The notes under the pieces: model-generated
Database searches by the model: none
Told to the model about the DNA's origin: nothing
The model's input: the letters and a program-made list of their open reading frames with translations, nothing else
DNA from: Flavicella sp963932955
GTDB lineage: Bacteria > Bacteroidota > Bacteroidia > Flavobacteriales > Flavobacteriaceae
Direction: 5' to 3'
Assembly: GCA_963932955.1 (NCBI GenBank)
Contig: CAWVRK010000005.1
Span: 1-64,000, forward strand
DNA: 64,000 bases
Translations under genes and position numbers: made by a program
In this document: positions 1 to 7,770 of the stretch, piece after piece
Layout of the letters: every line of letters begins with the position of its first letter
Position numbering within the stretch: position 1 is the first letter of the stretch

Positions 1-6
1 TTTTTT

Positions 7-585
7 TTAGAAATTGTAACGCAACCCTATTCCTATTTTCAAACTGTTATAATTTTCATCATTATCTATTGTTATCCCAGACAGAGTGCCTTCATTGAAG
101 CTGCCCCATAGGTAATCAAAATCAAGTGAAAAGCCAAAACCACTTCCGCAATTTCCAAAAACTAGAGAGTTTCCAAATAAAAAACCATTTCCTGACATGT
201 TAATATCATCTATAGCTTCAACGTCATCTCCTGTAAAAACTCCTTTCATTCTAAGGGCGTATTGAGGCTTTAAATCCCAGGACACATTGCATCCAATAGG
301 AAAACTAACCATGGGTCCAAAACTTAAAACACCAATACCAATAGCACCATCAGTATCATTTATTGCATGTGCGGATGAACTCAAATTGGCTGTCATACCC
401 CAAGTCTCGGAAAAACGAAACCCTAAATTCACTAAATTTAAATTGAGGCCACTTTTATGACCTTCATCTACATCTCCGCCTTTGGTGGCGTAGCCAACTC
501 CGACTCCTAAATAAACCCAGGAATCTTGTGCATTGACAGCAAACGAAGCCATGGCCAAACAAATTACTGCTAGTGCTTTTTTCAT
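7..585 (-). CDS. Small outer-membrane beta-barrel protein
   Basis: Encodes 192 residues. A Sec signal peptide spans about residues 1-19 (MKKALAVICLAMASFAVNAQ, cut after Ala-Gln). The mature part has alternating short amphipathic strands rich in Gly, Asn and aromatic residues, and ends in ...KIGIGLRYNF. A C-terminal Phe after a beta strand is the usual barrel-assembly signal. Size and pattern resemble the small (about 8-strand) OmpA/OmpW-like barrels common in Bacteroidota. Two Cys (in FPIGCNV and FGNCGSG) could form a disulfide. No specific ligand or function can be read. The stop codon is 6 bases from the window edge, so any downstream neighbour is not visible. Start chosen because the ATG immediately begins the signal peptide. 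Confidence 0.8.
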   Translation of the reverse strand: MKKALAVICLAMASFAVNAQDSWVYLGVGVGYATKGGDVDEGHKSGLNLNLVNLGFRFSETWGMTANLSSSAHAINDTDGAIGIGVLSFGPMVSFPIGCNVSWDLKPQYALRMKGVFTGDDVEAIDDINMSGNGFLFGNSLVFGNCGSGFGFSLDFDYLWGSFNEGTLSGITIDNDENYNSLKIGIGLRYNF

Positions 586-660
586 TCTGTGTAAATTTAT
601 AGTTAAAAGTGTAATGTATGAAATTAAAAAACTATTTATGATAAAATTTACTAAAACAAA

Positions 661-686
661 AAAAGCACCTCAATTGAGGTGCTTTT
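661..686 (-). terminator. Intrinsic terminator of tRNA-Asp
   Basis: A perfect 26-base palindrome (arms AAAAGCACCTCAA / TTGAGGTGCTTTT). On the minus strand it starts 2 bases after the tRNA-Asp discriminator base and is followed by a T-run. This is the position and shape expected of a rho-independent terminator for the tRNA transcript. Confidence 0.85.
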
Positions 687-688
687 CG

Positions 689-762
689 CGGTCTGGACGG
701 GACTCGAACCCGCGACCCCCTGCGTGACAGGCAGGTATTCTAACCAGCTGAACTACCAGACC
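689..762 (-). tRNA. tRNA-Asp (anticodon GUC)
   Basis: Read on the minus strand this folds as a 74-base cloverleaf. The acceptor arm is GGTCTGG/CCAGACC, and the D-arm region contains AGCTGGTTAGAA. The anticodon stem is CCTGC/GCAGG around loop CTGTCAC, which gives anticodon GTC. The T-loop is TTCGAGT between GCGGG and CCCGT. The discriminator base is G, as needed for aspartyl-tRNA synthetase recognition. The 3' CCA is not encoded, so it must be added by the CCA enzyme, which is also in this window. Confidence 0.97.
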
Positions 763-779
763 GTGGCATTTAGCGAAGG

Positions 780-787
780 CAAATATA
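780..787 (-). promoter_or_regulatory. Promoter -7 element for tRNA-Asp
   Basis: Minus strand reads TATATTTG, a full match to the Bacteroidota -7 consensus TAnnTTTG. It lies 17 bases upstream of the mature tRNA 5' end. No clear -33 TTTG was located. Confidence 0.7.
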
Positions 788-986
788 GTGCTTTTTAAAA
801 ATATGACAAGTATTTTGTTTTTTATTTTTAGCTGAATAAAAAGAGCTCCTCCTCCACCTAGAATGGGGCAGTAGCAAAAAAAAGCGATCAAACAAAGCCC
901 ATTTTCTTATGTACAAAGCCTGCCGAAAGAAACTTCCAGAACAGCTTGTACAAAGAAACAACAAATGCGTAGCAAAAAAACACCCG

Positions 987-994
987 TAGTTTTG
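987..994 (+). promoter_or_regulatory. Promoter -7 element for the secreted unknown protein and dNK
   Basis: TAGTTTTG matches TAnnTTTG and lies 13 bases before the ATG at 1008, so the predicted leader is very short. Confidence 0.55.
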
Positions 995-1007
995 TAAATT
1001 TGCTGTG

Positions 1008-1769
1008 ATGCCTATAAAAATAACATTTTCCATCTTACTTTTTTCACTTTTTTGCCGCGGGCAAATCACCTGTCAATTAATGGAAACCACAGCTGTCCAA
1101 ACGGATTACTATGTAGGAGTCGATTTTCTTAAAAGCCACTACCACAGAACCGCCTCGGTTTTGTACAAGAAAAGCGGCCAAAAAACCTACACATACACAA
1201 ACCTCCGCTACGGAGACATCCATTCTGTAGACATTAGCAACCCTTTAAAAATTGTGGTTTTTTACAGAAACTTCAACACTGTGGTCTTGTTAGACAACCG
1301 ACTCAATGAGCTGGAGACAATTTCATTTGAGGCAAATGTTTCCTTTGTAAGAAAAAGCAGTGGGCATCATTTGTGGCGCTATAATGCAGATGCCCAACAA
1401 CTAGAAAACTACGACACCAAAACCCATCGCATCAGTAGCAGCAGTCCCCCACTGCCACACACATTTGTCAGCGACATGAAAAGCGATCTCAACTTTGTTT
1501 TTTTGCTAAGCGACCAAGGAATCTACACCTACGACTACCTCGGCAACCTCAGCGATGTGTACCACGACCCTTCGGCAACACAATTTGCAATCGAAGGCAC
1601 ATACCGCTATGTGCTTTCCAAGGAAAAATTGTTTCGAATCTCAAATACACGAGAAGAAATTGAGCTTCCAAAAGAAATTTCCATCAAAAGTTTTTTTGTT
1701 TTTAAAAACGACCTATATCTTTTTGATGGAATTCAACGACATCATTTTTTAATTGATAAAAATGACTAA
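1008..1769 (+). CDS. Secreted protein of unknown function, possibly propeller-like
   Basis: Encodes 253 residues. I do not recognise a named family. The N-terminus MPIKITFSILLFSLFCRGQ is a signal peptide with a Gly-Gln cut, so the protein is probably periplasmic or exported. The body shows repeated short units such as DISNPLKIVVFYRNFNTVVLLD, LNFVFLLSDQGIYTYDYLGN and KSFFVFKNDLYLFDG. These look like successive beta-propeller blades (position, value, label), but this is inference. A GTG lies one codon upstream (1005); the ATG at 1008 is preferred because it is the stronger codon. It is 33 bases upstream of the deoxynucleoside kinase on the same strand and probably cotranscribed. Confidence 0.7.
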   Translation: MPIKITFSILLFSLFCRGQITCQLMETTAVQTDYYVGVDFLKSHYHRTASVLYKKSGQKTYTYTNLRYGDIHSVDISNPLKIVVFYRNFNTVVLLDNRLNELETISFEANVSFVRKSSGHHLWRYNADAQQLENYDTKTHRISSSSPPLPHTFVSDMKSDLNFVFLLSDQGIYTYDYLGNLSDVYHDPSATQFAIEGTYRYVLSKEKLFRISNTREEIELPKEISIKSFFVFKNDLYLFDGIQRHHFLIDKND

Positions 1770-1802
1770 ATTAGCATCCTAATCTTAAAAAAAAATCCAT
1801 CC

Positions 1803-2417
1803 ATGCACGTAGCAATCGCAGGCAATATAGGCGCCGGAAAAACCACACTTACCGAGCTTTTGGCAAACCATTACCGATGGAACTCCCATTTTGAAACCGT
1901 GGACGACAATCCCTATTTGGACGATTTTTACGGCGAGATGGAACGCTGGTCTTTCAACCTGCAGGTCTATTTTTTAAACAATCGATTTGGACAAATTCTT
2001 GAAATTCAAAAAAGCGGTCAAAACATCATACAAGACCGAACGATTTACGAAGACGCCAAAATATTTGCACCCAACCTTCACGCCATGGGCCTGTTGACCA
2101 ATCGAGATTTCAACAACTACAACAACTTGTTCGATTTGATGGAAAACTTGGTCACGCCTCCCGATTTGTTGATTTACCTACGAGCAGATATCAAAACACT
2201 GGTGGGGCAAATTCACAAACGCGGAAGGGCTTATGAAAATACCATCAGCATCGACTACCTCAGTCGTTTGAACGAACGCTACGAAGCGTGGGTCTCTCAA
2301 TACGACAAAGGAAAATTACTCATCATCGATGTCGACGACATCGACTTTGTGGAAAACCCAGAAGATTTGGGAAAAGTCATTGACCGCGTAGATGCCCACA
2401 TCCACGGCTTGTTTTAA
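1803..2417 (+). CDS. Deoxynucleoside kinase (dAdo/dCyd/dGuo type)
   Basis: Encodes 204 residues of the dNK/dGK family, which phosphorylates deoxynucleosides with ATP in cytoplasmic salvage. The P-loop is GNIGAGKTT at residues 7-15. The family's catalytic and sugar-binding Glu region is FETVDDNPYLDDFYG, and the QDRTIYED segment corresponds to the DRS motif. An Arg-rich lid RGRAYE closes over ATP. Length fits bacterial members. Substrate preference cannot be fixed from sequence alone. It follows the secreted unknown gene by 33 bases and ends before a strong bidirectional terminator. thyA and folA at about 10 kb are on a separate transcript. Confidence 0.9.
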   Translation: MHVAIAGNIGAGKTTLTELLANHYRWNSHFETVDDNPYLDDFYGEMERWSFNLQVYFLNNRFGQILEIQKSGQNIIQDRTIYEDAKIFAPNLHAMGLLTNRDFNNYNNLFDLMENLVTPPDLLIYLRADIKTLVGQIHKRGRAYENTISIDYLSRLNERYEAWVSQYDKGKLLIIDVDDIDFVENPEDLGKVIDRVDAHIHGLF

Positions 2418-2454
2418 AAAACCTTCAAGCAGTCTTTCTCAAAACAAAAAACAA

Positions 2455-2490
2455 AAAAAAAGGTTCTCATCAGATGAGAACCTTTTTTTT
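2455..2490. terminator. Bidirectional terminator between dNK and hppA
   Basis: The stem AGGTTCTCAT/ATGAGAACCT (2461-2483) is flanked by an A-run on the left and a T-run on the right. It can therefore terminate both the rightward kinase transcript and the leftward hppA transcript. Confidence 0.85.
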
Positions 2491-2504
2491 TACATTGAAA
2501 ATTG

Positions 2505-4832
2505 CTAAGAAGCGCTTTCCAACTCTTTTCTTTTAACTGCATAGACCTTCTTGATTCCGACAAGTATTTGCTCATTAGAAACAGATGTACTTGTTTCAGA
2601 AACAACTTCCTTGACAACTTCTTCAGCTGGTAAAACCAACTCAACAGCAGGCTGTTGTGCGTTTTTTTCTTGCACGTAGTTTGCCACTGCCTCTGAATTG
2701 GCAATACTCGGTGCAATCACCAAAGCCACAACCGACATCAATTTTAATAAGATGTTCAAAGAGGGTCCAGAAGTATCTTTGAAAGGATCTCCTACGGTAT
2801 CCCCTACCACAGCTGCTTTGTGCACGTCCGTTCCTTTTTTTCCTTGTTCTTCAATGGTTTTCTTTGCATTGTCCCAAGCGCCTCCGGCATTGGACTGGAA
2901 AATTGCCATCAAGACCCCACAAGTCGTCACACCAGCCAAAAGACCGCCCAACATTTCTGGCCCCCCTACAAAACCAATCGCTACAGGTACCGCAATCGCT
3001 AGTAATCCCGGAAACACCATTTCTTTCAAAGAAGCTTTTGTGGAGATGTCTACACATTTCCCGTAATCCGCAACGCCGTCGGCAGCATCAAAAATAGCAC
3101 GGTCTGCATCGGACGCTTTTGACATGTCTGAATCGTATTTTCGCATGACCTCCAATGCCGCTTTCAAGGCAGGAATGTCCCGAAACTGACGACGAACTTC
3201 TTCAATCATTGCCATGGCCGCTCTTCCGACCGCATTCATAGACAAGGCAGAAAAAACAAAAGGCAGCATCCCTCCGATCAAGAGACCCGCCATAATTTTA
3301 GGCTGAGAAACGTCGATGGACACCACGTTGGCAGTTTCCATAAATGCCGCAAACAAAGCCAAAGCAGTCAATGCTGCAGAAGCAATGGCAAAACCTTTTC
3401 CAATCGCAGCTGTCGTATTTCCTACGGCATCCAATTTGTCTGTACGTTCGCGAACATGGCTTGGCAATTCTGCCATTTCAGCAATCCCTCCAGCATTGTC
3501 AGAAATCGGTCCGTAAGCATCTACCGCCAATTGAATTCCTGTATTGGCCAACATCCCGACGGCTGCAATTGCAATTCCGTACAAACCTGCAAAATGGTGA
3601 GAAATTATGATTGCTGCAGCAATCAATAAAATTGGCAATGCCGTTGACATCATCCCCACTCCCAAACCAGCAATGATATTGGTAGCCGCTCCTGTCTCGG
3701 ACTGTGCTATGATAGCGTTCACCGGCTTGGATCCCGTTCCTGTATAATATTCTGTTACTTTTCCTACCAGCAAGCCAGTAACCAATCCGGTAATGGTCGC
3801 CCAAAAGACGCCGATAGAAGTATAGTCTATACCTTTATAGGTCCACGCGGCCGGAAGCATTTCTTGAATGATAAAATACGAAGCAATCAACATCAAAGCA
3901 GCAGATCCAAATTCACCGATGTTCAGGGCGGCATGTGGAGAACCTCCGTCTTTTACTTTCACAAAGAAAGTTCCAATAATGGACATGATTATTCCTACTG
4001 CTGCCAAGACCATCGGCAAATAAACAGCTCCCAGTCCGTCAAAAGCAGCTGAAAACTCAGGTAAGGTAGCATAAATTGCTCCCAAGACCATGGTTCCGAT
4101 AATGGATCCTACATAAGATTCAAACAAATCGGCACCCATTCCGGCAACATCTCCAACATTGTCTCCTACATTGTCTGCAATGGTTGCAGGGTTCAAGGGA
4201 TGGTCTTCAGGGATTCCTGCTTCTACTTTTCCGACCAAATCCGCGCCAACATCTGCCGCTTTTGTATAAATTCCTCCACCCACACGGGCAAACAAGGCAA
4301 TGGAAGAAGCCCCCAATGAGAATCCAGAAAGCACGTTCAGTACTTCCCCAACTGCCCAACCTTGAGCACTGTAAATCATAAAGAGTCCGCTCAGACCCAA
4401 TACGCCCAATCCAACAACACCGAGTCCCATCACAGCTCCTCCTGCAAAAGCAACTTCCAAAGCAGTCCCCAAAGAGGTACGCGCTGCTTGGGTAGTTCTT
4501 ACATTCGCTTTGGTAGCCACTTTCATACCGATAAAGCCTGCCAAAGCAGAACAAATCGCTCCTACAATAAAAGAAACAGCCACCATTCCATTGGATCCAG
4601 CTTCTGTACTTCCTTTAAAAAAGAGCAAAATGGCGACGGCTACCACAAAAAGTGAGAGTATCTTGTATTCTGCCTTTAAAAAAGACATGGCGCCGTCTGC
4701 AATGTTTTTTGCAATCCGAACCATTTTTTCGTTTCCTTCATCTTGTTTAGAAACCCATCTGTTTTTTAAAAACACAAAGGCGAGTGCGACTACTCCAAAG
4801 AGGGGTAGGTAGTACTTTACAATTAATTCCAT
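2505..4832 (-). CDS. hppA: Membrane-bound ion-pumping pyrophosphatase (K+-dependent type)
   Basis: Encodes 775 residues with about 16 membrane segments, hydrolysing PPi to pump Na+ and/or H+ across the inner membrane. The substrate site is intact: DVGADLVGKVEAG, then IADNVGDNVGDVAGMGADLFE with the conserved Asp and Asn residues, and a later acidic cluster (VGDTVGDPFKDTSGPS). GNTTAAIGKGF has Ala at residue 475, the signature of the K+-dependent subfamily; K+-independent pumps have Lys there. Many K+-dependent enzymes move Na+, but the ion cannot be settled here. After the last helix there is an unusual hydrophilic tail of about 60 residues (Val/Glu/Gln-rich, then a Lys-rich end). Its stop is next to the shared terminator. 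The soluble pyrophosphatase gene lies just upstream on the same strand. Confidence 0.95.
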   Translation of the reverse strand: MELIVKYYLPLFGVVALAFVFLKNRWVSKQDEGNEKMVRIAKNIADGAMSFLKAEYKILSLFVVAVAILLFFKGSTEAGSNGMVAVSFIVGAICSALAGFIGMKVATKANVRTTQAARTSLGTALEVAFAGGAVMGLGVVGLGVLGLSGLFMIYSAQGWAVGEVLNVLSGFSLGASSIALFARVGGGIYTKAADVGADLVGKVEAGIPEDHPLNPATIADNVGDNVGDVAGMGADLFESYVGSIIGTMVLGAIYATLPEFSAAFDGLGAVYLPMVLAAVGIIMSIIGTFFVKVKDGGSPHAALNIGEFGSAALMLIASYFIIQEMLPAAWTYKGIDYTSIGVFWATITGLVTGLLVGKVTEYYTGTGSKPVNAIIAQSETGAATNIIAGLGVGMMSTALPILLIAAAIIISHHFAGLYGIAIAAVGMLANTGIQLAVDAYGPISDNAGGIAEMAELPSHVRERTDKLDAVGNTTAAIGKGFAIASAALTALALFAAFMETANVVSIDVSQPKIMAGLLIGGMLPFVFSALSMNAVGRAAMAMIEEVRRQFRDIPALKAALEVMRKYDSDMSKASDADRAIFDAADGVADYGKCVDISTKASLKEMVFPGLLAIAVPVAIGFVGGPEMLGGLLAGVTTCGVLMAIFQSNAGGAWDNAKKTIEEQGKKGTDVHKAAVVGDTVGDPFKDTSGPSLNILLKLMSVVALVIAPSIANSEAVANYVQEKNAQQPAVELVLPAEEVVKEVVSETSTSVSNEQILVGIKKVYAVKRKELESAS

Positions 4833-4874
4833 TCTTGGTTTGGTTTAAGTTTAAATGATTAAAATTCAGTTGCC

Positions 4875-4882
4875 TAAAAATA
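4875..4882 (-). promoter_or_regulatory. Possible promoter -7 element for hppA
   Basis: Minus strand TATTTTTA matches 7 of 8 positions of TAnnTTTG and lies 42 bases before the hppA ATG. With the ppa terminator at 4902-4937, this suggests hppA has its own transcript. Confidence 0.4.
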
Positions 4883-4901
4883 GAAAAAAATGGCAGATAA
4901 A

Positions 4902-4937
4902 AAAACACCGTGTTTAATTAAATAAACACGGTGTTTT
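4902..4937 (-). terminator. Intrinsic terminator after ppa
   Basis: A perfect 15-bp stem (AAAACACCGTGTTTA paired with TAAACACGGTGTTTT) with a 6-base loop, followed on the minus strand by a T-run, 21 bases after the ppa stop. Confidence 0.85.
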
Positions 4938-4958
4938 AAAAAGAGTTGGAAAACTGCT

Positions 4959-5486
4959 TTATATCTTGAAACTTCCCTTGGCTTTGTGCTCGCTATTTTC
5001 GTAACGCTCTACACATTTCACATAGATTTCTCTAGCTTCTTGAGCATCTCCCCATCCACCGACATCTACTTTCTTTTCTTCCAAATCTTTGTACACTTGA
5101 AAGAAATGCTCGATTTCTTTCAAACGGTGGGGATTCAAATCAGCGATGTCTTTTTTATCGTTCCAAATGGGATCGGAAATTGGCACGCAGATTATTTTTT
5201 CATCCGGTCCTTTTTCATCGGCCATATGAAAGACACCGATTGGACGTACTTCAACAACGGTCATCGGATACATGGGCTGGTGTCCCAACACCAAGACGTC
5301 CAAAGGATCTTGATCCAAGGCCAACGTTTCAGGAATAAATCCATAGTCTCCTGGATACATCATGGAAGAAAACAACATTCTATCAAAACGAATTTTGTGA
5401 AGGTCGAAGTCGTATTCGTACTTATTTCTACTTCCTTTTGGGATCTCTACCAAGACATCAAAAGTTTCTACTGCTTTTGCATTCAT
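4959..5486 (-). CDS. ppa: Soluble inorganic pyrophosphatase, family I
   Basis: Encodes 175 residues, the usual length of bacterial family I PPases. It hydrolyses cytoplasmic PPi to two phosphates, pulling biosynthetic reactions forward. Visible signature parts are EIPKGSRNKYEYD near the N-terminus, MYPGDYGFIPET, and the metal-binding DQDPLDVLVLG block with closely spaced Asp residues. DEKIICVPISDP and a C-terminal HFFQVYKDLE follow as in the family. It lies upstream of the membrane pyrophosphatase but is separated by its own terminator, so the two can be expressed independently. Confidence 0.97.
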   Translation of the reverse strand: MNAKAVETFDVLVEIPKGSRNKYEYDFDLHKIRFDRMLFSSMMYPGDYGFIPETLALDQDPLDVLVLGHQPMYPMTVVEVRPIGVFHMADEKGPDEKIICVPISDPIWNDKKDIADLNPHRLKEIEHFFQVYKDLEEKKVDVGGWGDAQEAREIYVKCVERYENSEHKAKGSFKI

Positions 5487-5601
5487 ATTTTTTGTGATTG
5501 GGTACTTATTTTTTTTGCAAAAATAGCAAAATCAGTCGGTTGACGCTTTTATTTTTCAAAAAAAAACACAAACTTACTACAAGGCAGTTTGTCCCAAAAA
5601 A

Positions 5602-5629
5602 AATTCCTTTCTCAAATGAGAAAGGAATT
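5602..5629 (-). terminator. Intrinsic terminator after pdhB
   Basis: A 13-bp perfect stem (AATTCCTTTCTCA / TGAGAAAGGAATT) with a two-base gap, followed on the minus strand by a run of T, 27 bases after the pdhB stop. Confidence 0.85.
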
Positions 5630-5656
5630 GATGGTTTTGCAGCTTAAAAAAGCGGT

Positions 5657-6637
5657 TTACTTTGCATACAACACTTCTTTTACTTCTTTGATCACGTCTG
5701 TATAGTCTGGCAACCATTCTGCCAACAATACCGGTGAATAAGGTGCAGGCGTGTCCGCTGTGTTGATGCGTTTGATCGGCGCATCCAAATAGTTAAATGC
5801 TTTTTCTTGTATCTGATAGGTGATTTCCGTAGAAATGTTTCCATAAGGCCAAGCTTCTTCCAAAATGACCAACCTGTTGGTTTTTTTGACCGACGTTATG
5901 ATGGCATCAATGTCCAAAGGACGGATGGTTCTCAAATCAATGATTTCTATCGAAATGCCTTCTTTTTCTAAAATTTCTGCAGCTTTGTATGCTTCTTTTA
6001 TGATTTTACCAAAAGAAACCACCGTCACATCTGTTCCTTTTCTTTTGATGTCAGCCACTCCTAAAGGAATGATGTATTCTCCCTCAGGAACTTCTCCCTT
6101 GTCGCCATACATTTGCTCAGACTCCATAAAGATCACCGGGTCGTTGTCGCGAATCGAGGCTTTTAACAGTCCTTTTGCATCGTAAGGATTTGAAGGAACC
6201 ACTACTTTCAATCCCGGAGTGTTTGCAAACCAGTTTTCAAAAGCTTGTGAGTGGGTCGCTCCCAATTGGCCTGCAGAAGCTGTAGGTCCTCTAAAAACAA
6301 TAGGACATGGAAATTGTCCTCCCGACATTTGACGGATTTTGGCGGCGTTGTTGATGATTTGATCAATTCCAACCAAGGCAAAATTAAAGGTCATGTATTC
6401 TACAATTGGACGGTTGCCCGTCATGGTAGATCCAACAGCTATTCCGCCAAAACCAAGCTCGGCAATGGGGGCGTCAATCACACGCTTCTCTCCAAATTCG
6501 TCCAACATTCCTTTGGAAGCTTTGTAAGCTCCGTTGTATTCCGCTACTTCTTCTCCAATCAAGTATACGCTTTCATCCAAACGCATCTCTTCACTCATGG
6601 CTTCGCAAATAGCTTCTCTAAACTGTATCGTTTTCAT
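5657..6637 (-). CDS. pdhB: Pyruvate dehydrogenase E1 component, beta subunit
   Basis: Encodes 326 residues of the beta half of a thiamine-diphosphate 2-oxoacid dehydrogenase E1, which with E1-alpha decarboxylates pyruvate and acetylates the lipoyl group of E2. Family features are the N-terminal TIQFREAICEAM, the GEEVAEYNGAYK loop, APIAELGFGGIAVG, the Ala-rich FRGPTASAGQLGATHSQ segment and the C-terminal transketolase domain (VTVVSFGKIIKEA, ILEEAWPYGNIS). A longer frame extends upstream, but the ATG at 6637 starts the family's normal N-terminus and sits just downstream of a promoter match. The alpha subunit and E2 are not in this window. Pyruvate is the likely substrate by family similarity; branched-chain substrates are less likely. 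Confidence 0.92.
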   Translation of the reverse strand: MKTIQFREAICEAMSEEMRLDESVYLIGEEVAEYNGAYKASKGMLDEFGEKRVIDAPIAELGFGGIAVGSTMTGNRPIVEYMTFNFALVGIDQIINNAAKIRQMSGGQFPCPIVFRGPTASAGQLGATHSQAFENWFANTPGLKVVVPSNPYDAKGLLKASIRDNDPVIFMESEQMYGDKGEVPEGEYIIPLGVADIKRKGTDVTVVSFGKIIKEAYKAAEILEKEGISIEIIDLRTIRPLDIDAIITSVKKTNRLVILEEAWPYGNISTEITYQIQEKAFNYLDAPIKRINTADTPAPYSPVLLAEWLPDYTDVIKEVKEVLYAK

Positions 6638-6659
6638 AGGTATCATCTTTATGAGGCAA

Positions 6660-6667
6660 CAAAAATA
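6660..6667 (-). promoter_or_regulatory. Promoter -7 element for pdhB
   Basis: Minus strand TATTTTTG is a full TAnnTTTG match 22 bases upstream of the chosen ATG. This supports the start at 6637 over the longer upstream frame. Confidence 0.65.
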
Positions 6668-6926
6668 AGGATTTTCATGGCATTCTAGGAATTTCTCTTT
6701 TAAAAAAAACAAAAAAAAGAAAGCGCCCAACGGCTGCCAATTGCTACCTCCTTTTTTTTCTCATAACTTTTGACATTTCAAGCCTTAAAAATCAGGCAGT
6801 CACATCGAAAACAAACAACTTCAAAAACCCGCTAAGAATCCAACAGACTGAAAACCCACGCACTAAGACCTAAAAATAATCTTCTTTTTTTACTATGCGT
6901 GCATAGTTTTTTTGAAAAAAATGTTG

Positions 6927-6934
6927 TAATTTTG
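6927..6934 (+). promoter_or_regulatory. Promoter -7 element for etfB
   Basis: TAATTTTG matches TAnnTTTG and lies 39 bases before the ATG at 6974. It falls inside the frame extended upstream, so it argues for the later start. Confidence 0.6.
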
Positions 6935-6973
6935 AAAGGTAAAAATCAAGCTAATTTAAAGCCCACTTTTTCT

Positions 6974-7720
6974 ATGAAAGTATTCGTATGTATCAGCCAC
7001 GTTCCTGATACAACCTCAAAAATAAATTTTACTGAAAATGCGTCTGAATTTGACAAAACAGGCGTGCAATTTGTTATCAATCCCTACGATGAATTTGCCC
7101 TGGCACGTGCCATGTGGTTGAAAGAAAAACAAGGGGCTACGATTACGGTAATTTCCGTAGGAGATGCTTCTGTAGAGTCTTCTTTGCGAAAATCATTGGC
7201 CATCGGAGCAGACGATGCCATCCGCATAGACGCCGCACCAACAGACGGTCTTTTTGTTGCCCAACAATTGGCCGCCGTTCTCAAAGAGCATGCCTGCGAT
7301 TTGATTTTGACAGGTAGAGAGTCGATCGACTACAATGGCGCCATGGTTCCTGGAATGCTCGCAACGCTGTTGGATTGGAATTTTATCAATGCTTGCGTCG
7401 GACTGGAGATCGAAAACCAAACAGCGACTGCTCTTAAAGAAATTGACGGAGGTACAGAATCCCTTTCGGCAACATTGCCTTTGGTTGTGGCCGGTCAAAA
7501 AGGTTTGGTGGAAGAAAAAGACCTTCGCATTCCAAACATGCGCGGCATCATGATGGCTCGAAAAAAACCTTTGACAGTTTTAGCACCCATTGCCATAGAA
7601 AGCAGTACTCATGCCAATCGCTTTGAAAAACCCGCAGCCAAATCCGCTTGTAAATTGGTGGATGCTTCGGATGTGGACGGATTGATTGCGCTGCTACACA
7701 AAGAAGCCAAAGTCATCTGA
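6974..7720 (+). CDS. etfB: Electron transfer flavoprotein, beta subunit
   Basis: Encodes 248 residues, the normal length for EtfB. It forms a heterodimer with EtfA that binds FAD and AMP and carries electrons from acyl-CoA dehydrogenases to a quinone reductase. Family marks are MKVFVCISHVPDTTSKI at the N-terminus, NPYDEFALARAMWLKE, the nucleotide-binding region TGRESIDYNGAMVPGMLA, and the C-terminal MARKKPLTVLAP. The start at 6974 is chosen because homologues begin MK(V/I)xVCI and a promoter match lies just before it. It is 50 bases upstream of etfA in the same operon and diverges from pdhB. Confidence 0.95.
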   Translation: MKVFVCISHVPDTTSKINFTENASEFDKTGVQFVINPYDEFALARAMWLKEKQGATITVISVGDASVESSLRKSLAIGADDAIRIDAAPTDGLFVAQQLAAVLKEHACDLILTGRESIDYNGAMVPGMLATLLDWNFINACVGLEIENQTATALKEIDGGTESLSATLPLVVAGQKGLVEEKDLRIPNMRGIMMARKKPLTVLAPIAIESSTHANRFEKPAAKSACKLVDASDVDGLIALLHKEAKVI

Positions 7721-7770
7721 TAAAAAAATTTCACCAACAAGATACCATTCATCTTTAACAACCCATCGCT

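Noticed and set aside
670..891. 73-residue minus-strand frame covering the tRNA-Asp region
   Set aside because: It reads straight through the tRNA and its terminator; no family resemblance. The tRNA fold explains this sequence.
4986..5543. 185-residue plus-strand frame opposite ppa
   Set aside because: It is antisense to a clear pyrophosphatase gene and has a composition (many Phe, Ile, His) typical of a shadow frame.
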